This document shows, in pieces, positions 56,860 to 64,000 of a stretch of 64,000 nucleotides of DNA. The notes under the pieces are model-generated. The model saw only the letters and a program-made list of their open reading frames with translations. It searched no databases and had not been told where the DNA came from. The DNA comes from Hyunsoonleella flava (GTDB taxonomy: Bacteria; Bacteroidota; Bacteroidia; Flavobacteriales; Flavobacteriaceae). Position numbers and translations under genes: made by a program. The stretch is taken from assembly GCF_004310325.1 (NCBI RefSeq), contig NZ_SIRT01000013.1, positions 55,611-119,610 on the forward strand, read 5' to 3'. How positions within the stretch are numbered: position 1 is the stretch's first letter; each line of letters opens with the position of its first letter.

Positions 56860-58311
56860 TTGAGAACAGAAACCAAATTATCTAAAATAATATCAATTTT
56901 CATTATTCTTTTATCATATTTAAACGTGCAAGGACAAAAGTCAATTGGCGAAATTAAAATAGAAGAAAAACAAAAAAATGTATCTAACCTTTCTGGTGCG
57001 CTAAACGATTCTATATCTTTTCATATTATTATTAATAAGGTAAAAAAAGAATATAAATCTGAAATTTATTTTTACAATAAGAGCGAACAAACCAAATTAA
57101 TAAAACTCTATAAAGGACCTGAAAAACCTATTTATGTAACATTTCATGTAAATGATAATAACTTAACATTAATTAAGGAGTCTCAAAATTTATCTATAAT
57201 ACAAGATGTTAACTATCTAACTGAAGTTACAAGTTCAAAGCCTATCTATTTAAAACCAGAAAATATTTTTTCTCATAAAAACAGGACGTTCTTAATTGAT
57301 GAGATTAAGGATCGTACTCGTAAGATTATACAGATTAAATCTGTTGAGGACATTAAAATCACTTCATATAAAGCTAAAAATTTTTTTCAGTTAAATCTAC
57401 TTAATGCTATTAGCACTGATAAAACGGAATTTGTAAATGATTTACAATTTGTTGAGAAAGGTTCTATTAAGACCTATAAAGCATTTTATAGTAACGGAAA
57501 TTTAGTTTTTGTGATAGATAACAAGAAAGTAGGTGAAATAAATTTGGTTTATTTCAATGAATCTGGTGATATAAGAAATCAAAAAATAGCAATAGAAGAA
57601 AGTAAAAAAATAAAAAAAATGAATTCTTTTATTAAGGACAACTTTTTATTTACTTTTTACATGAATAAAGAACTTGCTTATCTTTTAATACATGATGTTA
57701 AAACAGAAAAATTAGTTTCGGAATTTAAGTATGACATTAACTCTTTTGGATTATATAATAAAGTTATAATAAATGGTAAAGTATCTAATAATTCTTTTAA
57801 CACTAAAAAATTTTTTAAGAGTTTTTTCCCTCAAGCCATTGGTTCTACTTATAACGCAGAACTTTATTTAGGTGTTAACAAATCAACTAACGGTGATTAC
57901 ATAGTTCAAATTGGCCATGTAGACAAGAATACTTATCATAACAGATCTGGGAATAATTATTGGTGGAATTATCCAGCTTTTGGGTTTAATTATAATTTAT
58001 CTAATGGCAACACCTCTGTAGGTTTCAATCCTGGCGCAATGTCTATGGTCATTTTTGAAGCCTTATCGGATAATAAGAGAAAAGGGAATTATTTTGAATT
58101 GAATTTAGATTCTAATTTTAATCATGTTGGCGACACTATAAATCCAGAATATACTTCTCTTTTGAAATCAGAAGAATACATTAAAAGAATTAACATTACA
58201 ATGAAGCTTAAAAAACATTTTTTTATTCCATTAAAATATTCTGTTAGAATGATCAACTTTAATAATAAAAAAGAATCTTATGAAATATTCGATTACCCTA
58301 TAATTAAATAA
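56860..58311 (+). CDS. unknown exported protein (cassette 12)
   Basis: 483 residues from TTG 56860. Signal peptide (LSKIISIFIILLSYLNVQGQ). The mature part is beta-rich with many short KxxNxF strands, possibly a propeller (residues ~40-400); YWWNYPAFGFNYN near residue 370 and a basic C-terminal tail. No catalytic motif seen. The protein should be periplasmic or on the surface. Sole gene of its cassette. Confidence 0.65.
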   Translation: MRTETKLSKIISIFIILLSYLNVQGQKSIGEIKIEEKQKNVSNLSGALNDSISFHIIINKVKKEYKSEIYFYNKSEQTKLIKLYKGPEKPIYVTFHVNDNNLTLIKESQNLSIIQDVNYLTEVTSSKPIYLKPENIFSHKNRTFLIDEIKDRTRKIIQIKSVEDIKITSYKAKNFFQLNLLNAISTDKTEFVNDLQFVEKGSIKTYKAFYSNGNLVFVIDNKKVGEINLVYFNESGDIRNQKIAIEESKKIKKMNSFIKDNFLFTFYMNKELAYLLIHDVKTEKLVSEFKYDINSFGLYNKVIINGKVSNNSFNTKKFFKSFFPQAIGSTYNAELYLGVNKSTNGDYIVQIGHVDKNTYHNRSGNNYWWNYPAFGFNYNLSNGNTSVGFNPGAMSMVIFEALSDNKRKGNYFELNLDSNFNHVGDTINPEYTSLLKSEEYIKRINITMKLKKHFFIPLKYSVRMINFNNKKESYEIFDYPIIK

Positions 58312-58319
58312 CTATTGCT

Positions 58320-58443
58320 AACACCGTATATAATTTATTGCTTGTTCTAGCCTACTTACGAAAATCCTCGCGGATTTTCTATTTGGTTTTTATTTGCTAA
58401 ATTATGTACTTAAACCACGCAACAAACCATATACAATACCGTT
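58320..58443 (+). repeat. attC-like site 12, short class
   Basis: 124 bp. Inner arms GTATATAATTTATTGC / GCAACAAACCATATAC, A.C at 7, 8 and 12; tip GAAAATCC-TCGC-GGATTTTC. Terminal arm ACTATTGCTAAC pairs with cassette start GTTAGCAATAAT. Confidence 0.87.
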
Positions 58444-58453
58444 ACCTACAATT

Positions 58454-59119
58454 ATGAAAAACATTCCGCTACTGATTTTAACATTGATTTTAATTGCAAG
58501 TTGTAGTTCAAAACAAACTTCATCGGAATTGGAAAAGCTGACTGAAAAACTGACCGAAAAAGAAAAGCAGATTTCGGATTTACAGACACAAATTGAGAAT
58601 TTAGAAAACAAACAAACTTCGGATTATTATCGCTTCGTGGAAACTTCGGACTCTGAAATAAATGTTGCGGAAAAATTAAAAAGCGGAGAACGGAAATTAA
58701 TTGACAAAAAGGATTTTATAGACACTTTAGATATATCAGACAATTTTTTCGTTTACAAACATACTTCTGAAATCACTCAAACGTCTGAATCGGAATTTGA
58801 ATCAATCCTTCGTGATTTTGACCAAGTTAAATCGGAATATGGAAATGACTTTTTTGTGAGAGTAATGACATTTTATAATGGACAAAGTTTACCTCTGGAA
58901 ATCGAAAATTCTAAAACTGATATTCATATTTTGATTCAACCGACTGAATTGGGTTATGAAAATAAAACGTTCGTGATTTCGGACTTTTATGATGTTGACA
59001 TAAAAACGCTTGAAAAGAAAGAAAATAGTGTCGAACTGACTTTTGAACACGGAAAATTTCCGAAAAAAAGAGAATTAATAATAATAAAACCTGAATTAGT
59101 AAAATTTGGAAAAAAATAA
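58454..59119 (+). CDS. lipoprotein with coiled coil, unknown function (cassette 13)
   Basis: 221 residues from ATG 58454, 13 nt after GTT; an upstream in-frame ATG at 58394 lies inside the recombination site and would destroy the signal. Lipobox at Cys17 (LIASC). A coiled coil follows (ELEKLTEKLTEKEKQISDLQ, about 23-50), then a mixed domain rich in D, E and F. It may be a periplasmic or surface protein. No family recognised. Confidence 0.7.
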   Translation: MKNIPLLILTLILIASCSSKQTSSELEKLTEKLTEKEKQISDLQTQIENLENKQTSDYYRFVETSDSEINVAEKLKSGERKLIDKKDFIDTLDISDNFFVYKHTSEITQTSESEFESILRDFDQVKSEYGNDFFVRVMTFYNGQSLPLEIENSKTDIHILIQPTELGYENKTFVISDFYDVDIKTLEKKENSVELTFEHGKFPKKRELIIIKPELVKFGKK

Positions 59120-59127
59120 CTGTAGGT

Positions 59128-59251
59128 AACAACGTGTATAGCTCATTGCTTCTGAATTTCCTACTCGGAAATTCTTGCGCAATTTGCTATCTTGTTTCCT
59201 TAATCGGAAAATCATACTGATTTTCCGCAACGAGCCATACACAAACACGTT
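59128..59251 (+). repeat. attC-like site 13, short class
   Basis: 124 bp. Inner arms GTGTATAGCTCATTGC / GCAACGAGCCATACAC; tip GGAAAATC-ATACT-GATTTTCC. Terminal arm AACTGTAGGTAAC pairs with cassette start GTTACCTACAATT. Confidence 0.87.
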
Positions 59252-59285
59252 GTAATGCATTTGAAAACAAATAAAAATATATAGT

Positions 59286-59696
59286 ATGCCATCATTTCAC
59301 TATGCGTTTAAAGTAAAAGATATAGAATCAACAAGAAAATTCTACGTAGATATTTTGGGGTGTAAAGAAGGCAGGTCTGCAGAAACTTGGATCGATTTTG
59401 ATTTTTTTGACAATCAACTTTCTGCAAACATCAGTGAAAATTTTCCCGAATTAGACTACTGTGGAAAAGTGGATGGAATTAGCGTTCCAATTCCTCATTT
59501 TGGATGTTTATTAAACACAGAAACATTCAAAAGATTACAAAAGAAATTAGAATCCGAAAAAATTGAATTTGTTGTTAAACCACAAAAGCGATACGAAGGA
59601 AAAGTTGGTGAACAGCTTACAATGTTTGTATTTGATTTTAGTGGTAACCCTCTGGAATTTAAATCATTTTCTAATCCTAGCGAAACTTTTAAATAA
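59286..59696 (+). CDS. VOC (glyoxalase/bleomycin-resistance fold) protein (cassette 14)
   Basis: 136 residues. Two beta-alpha-beta-beta-beta modules: HYAFKVKDIESTRKFYVDIL opens the first, with the metal-type His at position 5, and VFDFSGNPLEFKSF closes the second with a Glu in the metal position. Catalyses or binds an unknown small substrate; dioxygenase-like and resistance roles are both possible. Its TAA is directly followed by the ATG of the next gene, so the pair is translationally coupled. Confidence 0.85.
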   Translation: MPSFHYAFKVKDIESTRKFYVDILGCKEGRSAETWIDFDFFDNQLSANISENFPELDYCGKVDGISVPIPHFGCLLNTETFKRLQKKLESEKIEFVVKPQKRYEGKVGEQLTMFVFDFSGNPLEFKSFSNPSETFK

Positions 59697-61970
59697 ATGA
59701 ACACATTTTTAGAAAAAGAATTTAGTATCAAAATTCTGAATAACAAGATACTTGATGGTTACGATAATAAGAATTATCATATCATAACAGAAGAAAATGA
59801 TTTTATCTATAAGACTTATAAATTTTCAGAATCGCTAAAAGATACCGTTGAAGCAGAGAATGATACACTTCTCTACTTACAAGAAGAGTTTGACACCTAT
59901 ATTCCAAAGCCTTTTGCTTTTAAAGACAGGTCCTTTGTAAAAGTTATAGAGTCAGATAATGGCAGACAAATTTCGCGTATGCTTTCATTTTTAAAGGGAA
60001 AGTTTCTTGGTAACGCAAAGCACACACCTTCCTTATTTGAATCTTTGGGGACATTCTTGGCACAGCTAGACATCAAATTAAAAGACTATAAAAACTATAC
60101 CATTCAAGCTAGAAAATGGGAATGGGATATTCAATACTTTGAATTAAACAAAAAGTACATTAATCACATTCCAAATCCGAAAGATAGAAATGTAGTTGCA
60201 TATTTTTTCAATCAGTTTGAAGAGATTGTAAGACCTGTTATTCCTGAACTTAGAAAACAGGTCATTCATAATGATGCTAATGAATGGAACATACTCGTTC
60301 AAGATGGTAAAATTTCAGGAATCATTGATTTCGGAGATGTTGCACATACCTTTTTAATTAACGAATTGGCGATTGCTATTACATACGGATTCTATGACAA
60401 AGAAAATCCATTAGAATGGGCTGTTATTCTTATTAAAGCGTATCATCAAGAACTTCCTTTAGAAGAGAAAGAGCTAAAAATACTGTATTACCTTATAGCT
60501 GCAAGACTATGTACTAGCGTATGTAATTCAGCACACGCACGTAAAGCAAATCCTAATAACACCTATGCATCTGTTAGCGAGAAGTCTGCTTGGAAAATGC
60601 TTTACCGTTGGCTTGCAATAAATCCAATCAAAGCTGAAAATGAATTCAGAAAAGCCGCAGGTTTTTCAAAGCTTGAAAAGATTGATATAAATGAAGTTCT
60701 AAAAAGAAGACTTCAGTACATCAGTCCTATATTATCATTGAGCTATAAAGAACCCATTCATATGGTTCGTTCAGCGTTTCAATATATGTATGATGCTGAT
60801 GGAAATACGTTTTTAGACGCGTACAACAATATTCCACACGTAGGACATTCGCACCCAAAAGTAATAGAAGCTGGTAAAACACAAATGGCAAAACTGAATA
60901 CCAATACAAGGTATCTTTTTGACGAACTAGCCATATATGCTGAAAAGCTACTGGGTCATTTTCCCCCTAATTTAAACAAAGTGTTTTTTGTCAACTCTGG
61001 AAGTGCAGCAAGTGATTTAGCTATTAGAATGGCTAATAACCATACAGATTCAAAACATATGATGGTAATGGAGCTTGGTTATCACGGTAACACACAAACG
61101 TCCATAGAGATAAGTGATTATAAATTCAACAATCCTAAAGGCAATGGACAAAAAAAACACATCATTAAAACCACTATACCAGATACCTACAAAGGAGTTT
61201 ATCAAAAAGACAATCCCAATGCTGGGCAATTATATGGATTAGATGCGGTAGCACAAATTAAAAATAGTTCTGTGCCAATTTCTGCTTTTATTAGCGAACC
61301 TATTGTAGGTTGTGCAGGTCAAGTACCACTACCCAAAGGATATTTAAATGAAGTGTATCCAGCTATAAGGGCTCAAGGAGGAATTTGTATCAGTGATGAA
61401 GTACAAACAGGATTCGGACGATTGGGAGAACACTTCTGGGGATTTGAAGCTTCTGAAGTTATCCCTGATATGGTAATACTTGGTAAGCCCATTGCAAATG
61501 GACATCCAATGGGAGCTGTGGTCTGCACTGAGGAAATTGCTGCTTCTTTTGAGAAAGGTGTAGAATTCTTTAGTTCGTTTGGAGGTAACCCAGTTTCTTG
61601 TGCCATAGCTACTGCAGTTTTAGATGTTATTGAAGAGGAAAAATTACAAGAGAATGCCAATGCAGTAGGTGAATATTACACTTCACGTTTAAGAGAATTA
61701 ATGCACAAATATCCTTGCATTGGAGATGTTAGAGGTAACGGATTATTTATAGGTTGCGAAATAGTAAGAGATAATTCCAAAAACCCAAATACAGAACTAG
61801 CTTGTCACATCAAGAATGAATTACGAAGGAAACATATACTAATAAGTACAGATGGACCTTTTGACAACATTATTAAAACTAAACCAGCTTTGTGTTTTAG
61901 CAAAGAAAATGTAGATATCGTGGTAAATGCCATTGACGAAGTATTAAAAACGCATTACAACAATGTATAA
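59697..61970 (+). CDS. APH-like kinase fused to class III aminotransferase (cassette 14)
   Basis: 757 residues. Residues ~20-320 are an aminoglycoside-phosphotransferase/choline-kinase fold with His191-Asn192-Asp193 ([10 protein letters not shown]) and IIDFGDV. Residues ~345-757 are a fold-type I PLP enzyme: [33 protein letters not shown] and PLP Lys597 in LGKPIANG. This pairing is known in bacterial relatives of ethanolamine-phosphate phospho-lyase, so it may phosphorylate an amino alcohol and then eliminate or transaminate it. The substrate is open. The stop codon TAA (61968-61970) lies inside site 14. Unusually large cargo for the array. Confidence 0.88.
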   Translation: MNTFLEKEFSIKILNNKILDGYDNKNYHIITEENDFIYKTYKFSESLKDTVEAENDTLLYLQEEFDTYIPKPFAFKDRSFVKVIESDNGRQISRMLSFLKGKFLGNAKHTPSLFESLGTFLAQLDIKLKDYKNYTIQARKWEWDIQYFELNKKYINHIPNPKDRNVVAYFFNQFEEIVRPVIPELRKQVIHNDANEWNILVQDGKISGIIDFGDVAHTFLINELAIAITYGFYDKENPLEWAVILIKAYHQELPLEEKELKILYYLIAARLCTSVCNSAHARKANPNNTYASVSEKSAWKMLYRWLAINPIKAENEFRKAAGFSKLEKIDINEVLKRRLQYISPILSLSYKEPIHMVRSAFQYMYDADGNTFLDAYNNIPHVGHSHPKVIEAGKTQMAKLNTNTRYLFDELAIYAEKLLGHFPPNLNKVFFVNSGSAASDLAIRMANNHTDSKHMMVMELGYHGNTQTSIEISDYKFNNPKGNGQKKHIIKTTIPDTYKGVYQKDNPNAGQLYGLDAVAQIKNSSVPISAFISEPIVGCAGQVPLPKGYLNEVYPAIRAQGGICISDEVQTGFGRLGEHFWGFEASEVIPDMVILGKPIANGHPMGAVVCTEEIAASFEKGVEFFSSFGGNPVSCAIATAVLDVIEEEKLQENANAVGEYYTSRLRELMHKYPCIGDVRGNGLFIGCEIVRDNSKNPNTELACHIKNELRRKHILISTDGPFDNIIKTKPALCFSKENVDIVVNAIDEVLKTHYNNV

Positions 61971-62082
61971 AAATAATAGCGGTTCAATCGCTAAAACGAA
62001 GTTAGGTAAATATGAAAAAGGTCTGTGTTTAACTGAAAAGTTAGTGCGTGAAAATCCGCTACTATTCTTATACTAGACCGTT
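61959..62082 (+). repeat. attC-like site 14, short class
   Basis: 124 bp. Inner arms GTATAAAAATAATAGCGG / CCGCTACTATTCTTATAC, the same as in site 2. Terminal arm AACGCATTACAAC pairs with cassette start GTTGTAATGCATT (same ends as cassette 10). Confidence 0.87.
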
Positions 62083-62098
62083 GGCAACAATTACAGAA

Positions 62099-62884
62099 AT
62101 GACGAAAAACATAATACTATTAACACTAATATTATTGACAATTTCTTGTAAGAAGAATAAAAAAGTTAATAATGTAAAATCTGAAAGTCAAGTTGAAATT
62201 TCAGAAAAGGAACCGATTAAAACAGTAATTAAAAATGAATCAAAACCACATTCCTTAATTAAAGAAACAAAGGGCGAAAAAACCCAAAAAGAATACTCAA
62301 TTGGAAATATTAAAATCCAACTGAATCAATATAAAAGTGACGGAACTGAATTCTATTGTAAGTCTGAAATCATTACTTATAAGAATGACAAACAGATAGA
62401 TTATATTTCATTTACGCCAGAACCAGTTGGTGGAAATTACGGAATCTCAGTCGCAACAAAATTTAACAACCATTTGATTTTTACAAAACACGGTGATTAT
62501 GATGGTAGAACGCTAATAATTAATGACAAAGGAAAAATTTTCAATGTAGTTGGTGGAGATAATTACCTTGATGAAGAATCAGAACTGCTTTTTGCAATTT
62601 ACGAATCTGATTTAAGTGGTTTCTCTGTATTTGATTTAAAAACTGATTCTACATTATTGACAATGGAAGATATAGATGAAAGACCTATTAGATTTCTTAA
62701 GAATTTCGGGAACAGATATTTTATTTCGTGCATCAATGACGAAACTGACAATAAAAGTGTTTGGGAAATCGAAATTGACCTCGAAAGAATAATGCAAGTT
62801 GAATTAAATGATACCGACATTAATTCGGAAAATCAATTAAAAAACATCTCTGATAGCGATGTCAACTGTGTTTGCGAAAAGTAA
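62099..62884 (+). CDS. lipoprotein of unknown function (cassette 15)
   Basis: 261 residues from ATG 62099, 19 nt after GTT; a longer frame from 62048 would start inside the recombination site. Lipobox at Cys17 (LTISC) followed by a lysine-rich linker (KKNKKVNNVKSE...KEKGEK), then a beta-rich domain (about 75-250) with GGNYGISVATKFNNH and GDYDGRTLIIND. No family recognised. Envelope location likely. Confidence 0.68.
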   Translation: MTKNIILLTLILLTISCKKNKKVNNVKSESQVEISEKEPIKTVIKNESKPHSLIKETKGEKTQKEYSIGNIKIQLNQYKSDGTEFYCKSEIITYKNDKQIDYISFTPEPVGGNYGISVATKFNNHLIFTKHGDYDGRTLIINDKGKIFNVVGGDNYLDEESELLFAIYESDLSGFSVFDLKTDSTLLTMEDIDERPIRFLKNFGNRYFISCINDETDNKSVWEIEIDLERIMQVELNDTDINSENQLKNISDSDVNCVCEK

Positions 62885-62895
62885 AAACTGTTGCC

Positions 62896-63084
62896 AACAC
62901 GGTGTATAAAACATAGCTAATAAGTGCTTAACCGAAAGGTTTGTACTTATTAGCAAAGACCGCCAAATTTTTAATTTGGCTTTTAAAAAGAGAAAAATTA
63001 AAAACAAAATATAAAAATTCGGCTCAGTGTTAACCCGAAAAGTTAGCGTTTATTTATACGCTACGTTTCATACACAAGACCGTT
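62896..63084 (+). repeat. attC-like site 15, long class
   Basis: 189 bp. Inner arms GTGTATAAAACATAGC / GCTACGTTTCATACAC; extra hairpin GCCAAATT-TTT-AATTTGGC. Terminal arm AACTGTTGCCAAC pairs with cassette start GTTGGCAACAATT (same ends as cassette 2). Confidence 0.87.
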
Positions 63085-63108
63085 GTGCATAATTAAAAAA
63101 ATCGCGAA

Positions 63109-63753
63109 TTGAAAAAAATATTACTGTTTGGATTTATAATAGTATCTATCAATCTACACTCTCAAATAATGACTAGATACTTTATTGAAGGAGTTGAAAT
63201 TGTAGATTACGTGACTCTCGAAATTTGTGCTGATAGTATAAATGGAATAAACAATGTTGAATTGATTGCGGAAAAAACAACCCATAAAAATCAAGCTAAT
63301 ATTGACCAACTTGTAAATTACATTAAGAGTTTTGACTATCCTAAAGATGGTCCTTTAATTGGGAGATGCGGAAATCTAGCCTTTTCATTTATGAATCCTG
63401 AATTTGAAAACTTGAAATTAAATGAAAATGAAATAGAAGAATGCTCAAAATTTAGATTAGGGAATTATAGCTATCATCATATAAATCATCAAGACACAAA
63501 AATTAAGCGGAGAAAAAAAATGCAAAAAGAAAAAAGCTATAAAAGTAGACAGATTTATAGTATTAACTGGACATCGAATTCTACATATACTTTGACTTAC
63601 AAAAGAATGTCTGATGACAACCTAAAAAATTTAATTGGAGAAAAAATCGAGGTTGAAATTCTAAAACTTTTAGATAACGACGGATACGTTTACAGGTCGA
63701 CAAGTCCGAAAGGAATTGTTTACTATGGAGCGATATACAAATCAAAAAAATAA
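63109..63753 (+). CDS. unknown exported protein (cassette 16)
   Basis: 214 residues from TTG 63109. Signal peptide (KKILLFGFIIVSINLHSQ). Mature part alpha/beta, with a very basic middle (KIKRRKKMQKEKSYKSR, about 134-151) and a beta-rich C-terminus (LTYKRMSDDNLKNLIGEKIE). No family recognised. Sole gene of its cassette. Confidence 0.65.
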   Translation: MKKILLFGFIIVSINLHSQIMTRYFIEGVEIVDYVTLEICADSINGINNVELIAEKTTHKNQANIDQLVNYIKSFDYPKDGPLIGRCGNLAFSFMNPEFENLKLNENEIEECSKFRLGNYSYHHINHQDTKIKRRKKMQKEKSYKSRQIYSINWTSNSTYTLTYKRMSDDNLKNLIGEKIEVEILKLLDNDGYVYRSTSPKGIVYYGAIYKSKK

Positions 63754-63761
63754 CTATGCAC

Positions 63762-63884
63762 AACAATGGCTATAAGTAATTGCTTGTTCTCGCCTACTTC
63801 TGAAAATCCTAGCGGATTTTCAGTTTGGTGTGTACTTGCAAAGTTTAGTGCTAAACCACGCAACTACTCATAGCCGAGACCGTT
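63762..63884 (+). repeat. attC-like site 16, short class
   Basis: 123 bp, almost identical to site 10 along its full length. Inner arms GGCTATAAGTAATTGC / GCAACTACTCATAGCC; tip CTGAAAATCC-TAGC-GGATTTTCAG. Terminal arm AACTATGCACAAC pairs with cassette start GTTGTGCATAATT. Confidence 0.87.
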
Positions 63885-63895
63885 GGCTACAATTT

Positions 63896-64000
63896 TGACC
63901 CGTCCTGAATAAAGGCTACATAATTTTAAACATTATGTATAAAAATGACAAAGTAATCAGACGGTATTCAGAACCTTTTAAACTGAAAATTTTAGACGAA
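63896..64000 (+). mobile_element. left end of an IS3-family-like insertion sequence
   Basis: TGACCCGTCCTGAATAAAGG begins 14 nt after the cassette 17 start (GTTGGCTACAATT). A TG start, a short non-coding tip ending GGCTACA, then a transposase ORF A after 39 nt fit IS3-family elements. The right end is outside the window. Confidence 0.65.
63935..64000 (+). CDS. IS3-type transposase OrfA, N-terminal 22 codons
   Basis: Translation starts MYKNDKVIRRYSEPFKLKI, the RRYSEPFKLKIL pattern that opens the helix-turn-helix of many Bacteroidota IS3-family OrfA proteins. Cut by the right window edge; the OrfB DDE domain would lie beyond. Confidence 0.7.
   Translation, partial: MYKNDKVIRRYSEPFKLKILDE

Larger units (their letters stand above)
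42721..64000 (+). mobile_element. integron-like cassette array, 16 complete cassettes plus one interrupted
   Basis: Sixteen folded sites (CGTT at the right edge, AACA at the left edge, both invariant) divide the region into cassettes: 1, 42722-44078; 2, -46345; 3, -49281; 4, -50078; 5, -50929; 6, -51820; 7, -53368; 8, -54400; 9, -55062; 10, -56153; 11, -56833; 12, -58441; 13, -59249; 14, -62080; 15, -63082; 16, -63882; then 17. All 20 ORFs run rightward. The bases after GTT at the start of each cassette are complementary to the bases before AAC at its own end, as expected if each cassette was once a circle whose single site was opened between G and TT. Confidence 0.88.

Noticed and set aside
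58394..58453. Longer N-terminus of the cassette 13 lipoprotein
   Set aside because: The extra codons come from site 12 and would bury the lipoprotein signal; ATG 58454 gives a clean SPII signal.
62048..62098. Longer N-terminus of the cassette 15 lipoprotein
   Set aside because: The extra codons lie in site 14; ATG 62099 starts a clean lipoprotein signal.
43959..63884. CRISPR array or simple REP/BIME clusters
   Set aside because: The repeats are 0.7-2.9 kb apart with full genes between, differ in sequence, and share structure and end pairing instead of identical short repeats with uniform spacers.
42721..64000. Retron, diversity-generating element or prophage
   Set aside because: No reverse transcriptase, template repeat, capsid, tail or packaging gene is present in the region.

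Overview
The window is from the chromosome of a marine-type flavobacterium (Bacteroidota). Evidence: low G+C, SusC/SusD pairs, many SPII lipoproteins, a type IX secretion C-terminal signal, a Bacteroidota-style promoter spacing upstream of susC, and little Shine-Dalgarno use. It falls into three parts.

Part A (1-3131) is housekeeping: the N-terminal two thirds of the GTPase Der, a small conserved membrane protein, the GTPase Era and a lipoprotein FKBP-type prolyl isomerase.

Part B (3235-40355) is carbohydrate catabolism. The core is a starch/maltodextrin utilisation locus. A leftward cluster (20565 down to 7568) encodes an MFS sugar transporter, beta-phosphoglucomutase, GH65 maltose phosphorylase, GH97 alpha-glucosidase, three GH13 lipoproteins and an esterase. 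A LacI-type regulator with a perfect CGAAAACGTTTTCG operator separates it from a rightward susC-susD-susE-susF cluster, a secreted GH13 amylase with a T9SS tail and a surface lipoprotein. The expected flow is: surface starch binding and cleavage, SusCD import, periplasmic trimming, maltose uptake, phosphorolysis to glucose plus beta-glucose-1-P, then glucose-6-P. A DUF5060-type hydrolase and a kelch protein lie to the left. A gluconate block (GntP, 6-phosphogluconate dehydrogenase, gluconokinase) with a GH3 beta-glucosidase and a GH5 glucanase lies to the right.

Part C (40821-64000) is accessory DNA. It starts at a displaced 3' half of an initiator-type tRNA-Met gene, followed by two sets of short iterons, a zinc-finger protein and a tyrosine recombinase. 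Directly behind the recombinase is an integron-like array of at least 16 complete gene cassettes, all reading rightward, each ending in a folded recombination site (called attC-like here). The cassettes carry a complete restriction-modification system, an Mrr endonuclease, a HEPN-motif protein, thioredoxin-like proteins, a metal transporter, a glyoxalase-fold protein with a kinase-aminotransferase fusion, and many unknown small proteins. A 17th cassette is interrupted by an IS3-type element at the right edge.

The array is the main discovery. The two ends of every cassette are complementary to each other over about 10-14 bases but differ from cassette to cassette. Each site folds as terminal helix, 3/5-6 nt internal loop, inner helix, variable tip. 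Three A.C mismatch positions are almost invariant (base 11 of the terminal helix; bases 7 and 12 of the inner helix), and on the bottom strand these become G.T wobble pairs. The recombinase lacks the extra segment that defines classical IntI integrases. I cannot search databases, so novelty is a judgement; the patterns themselves were read directly from the sequence.
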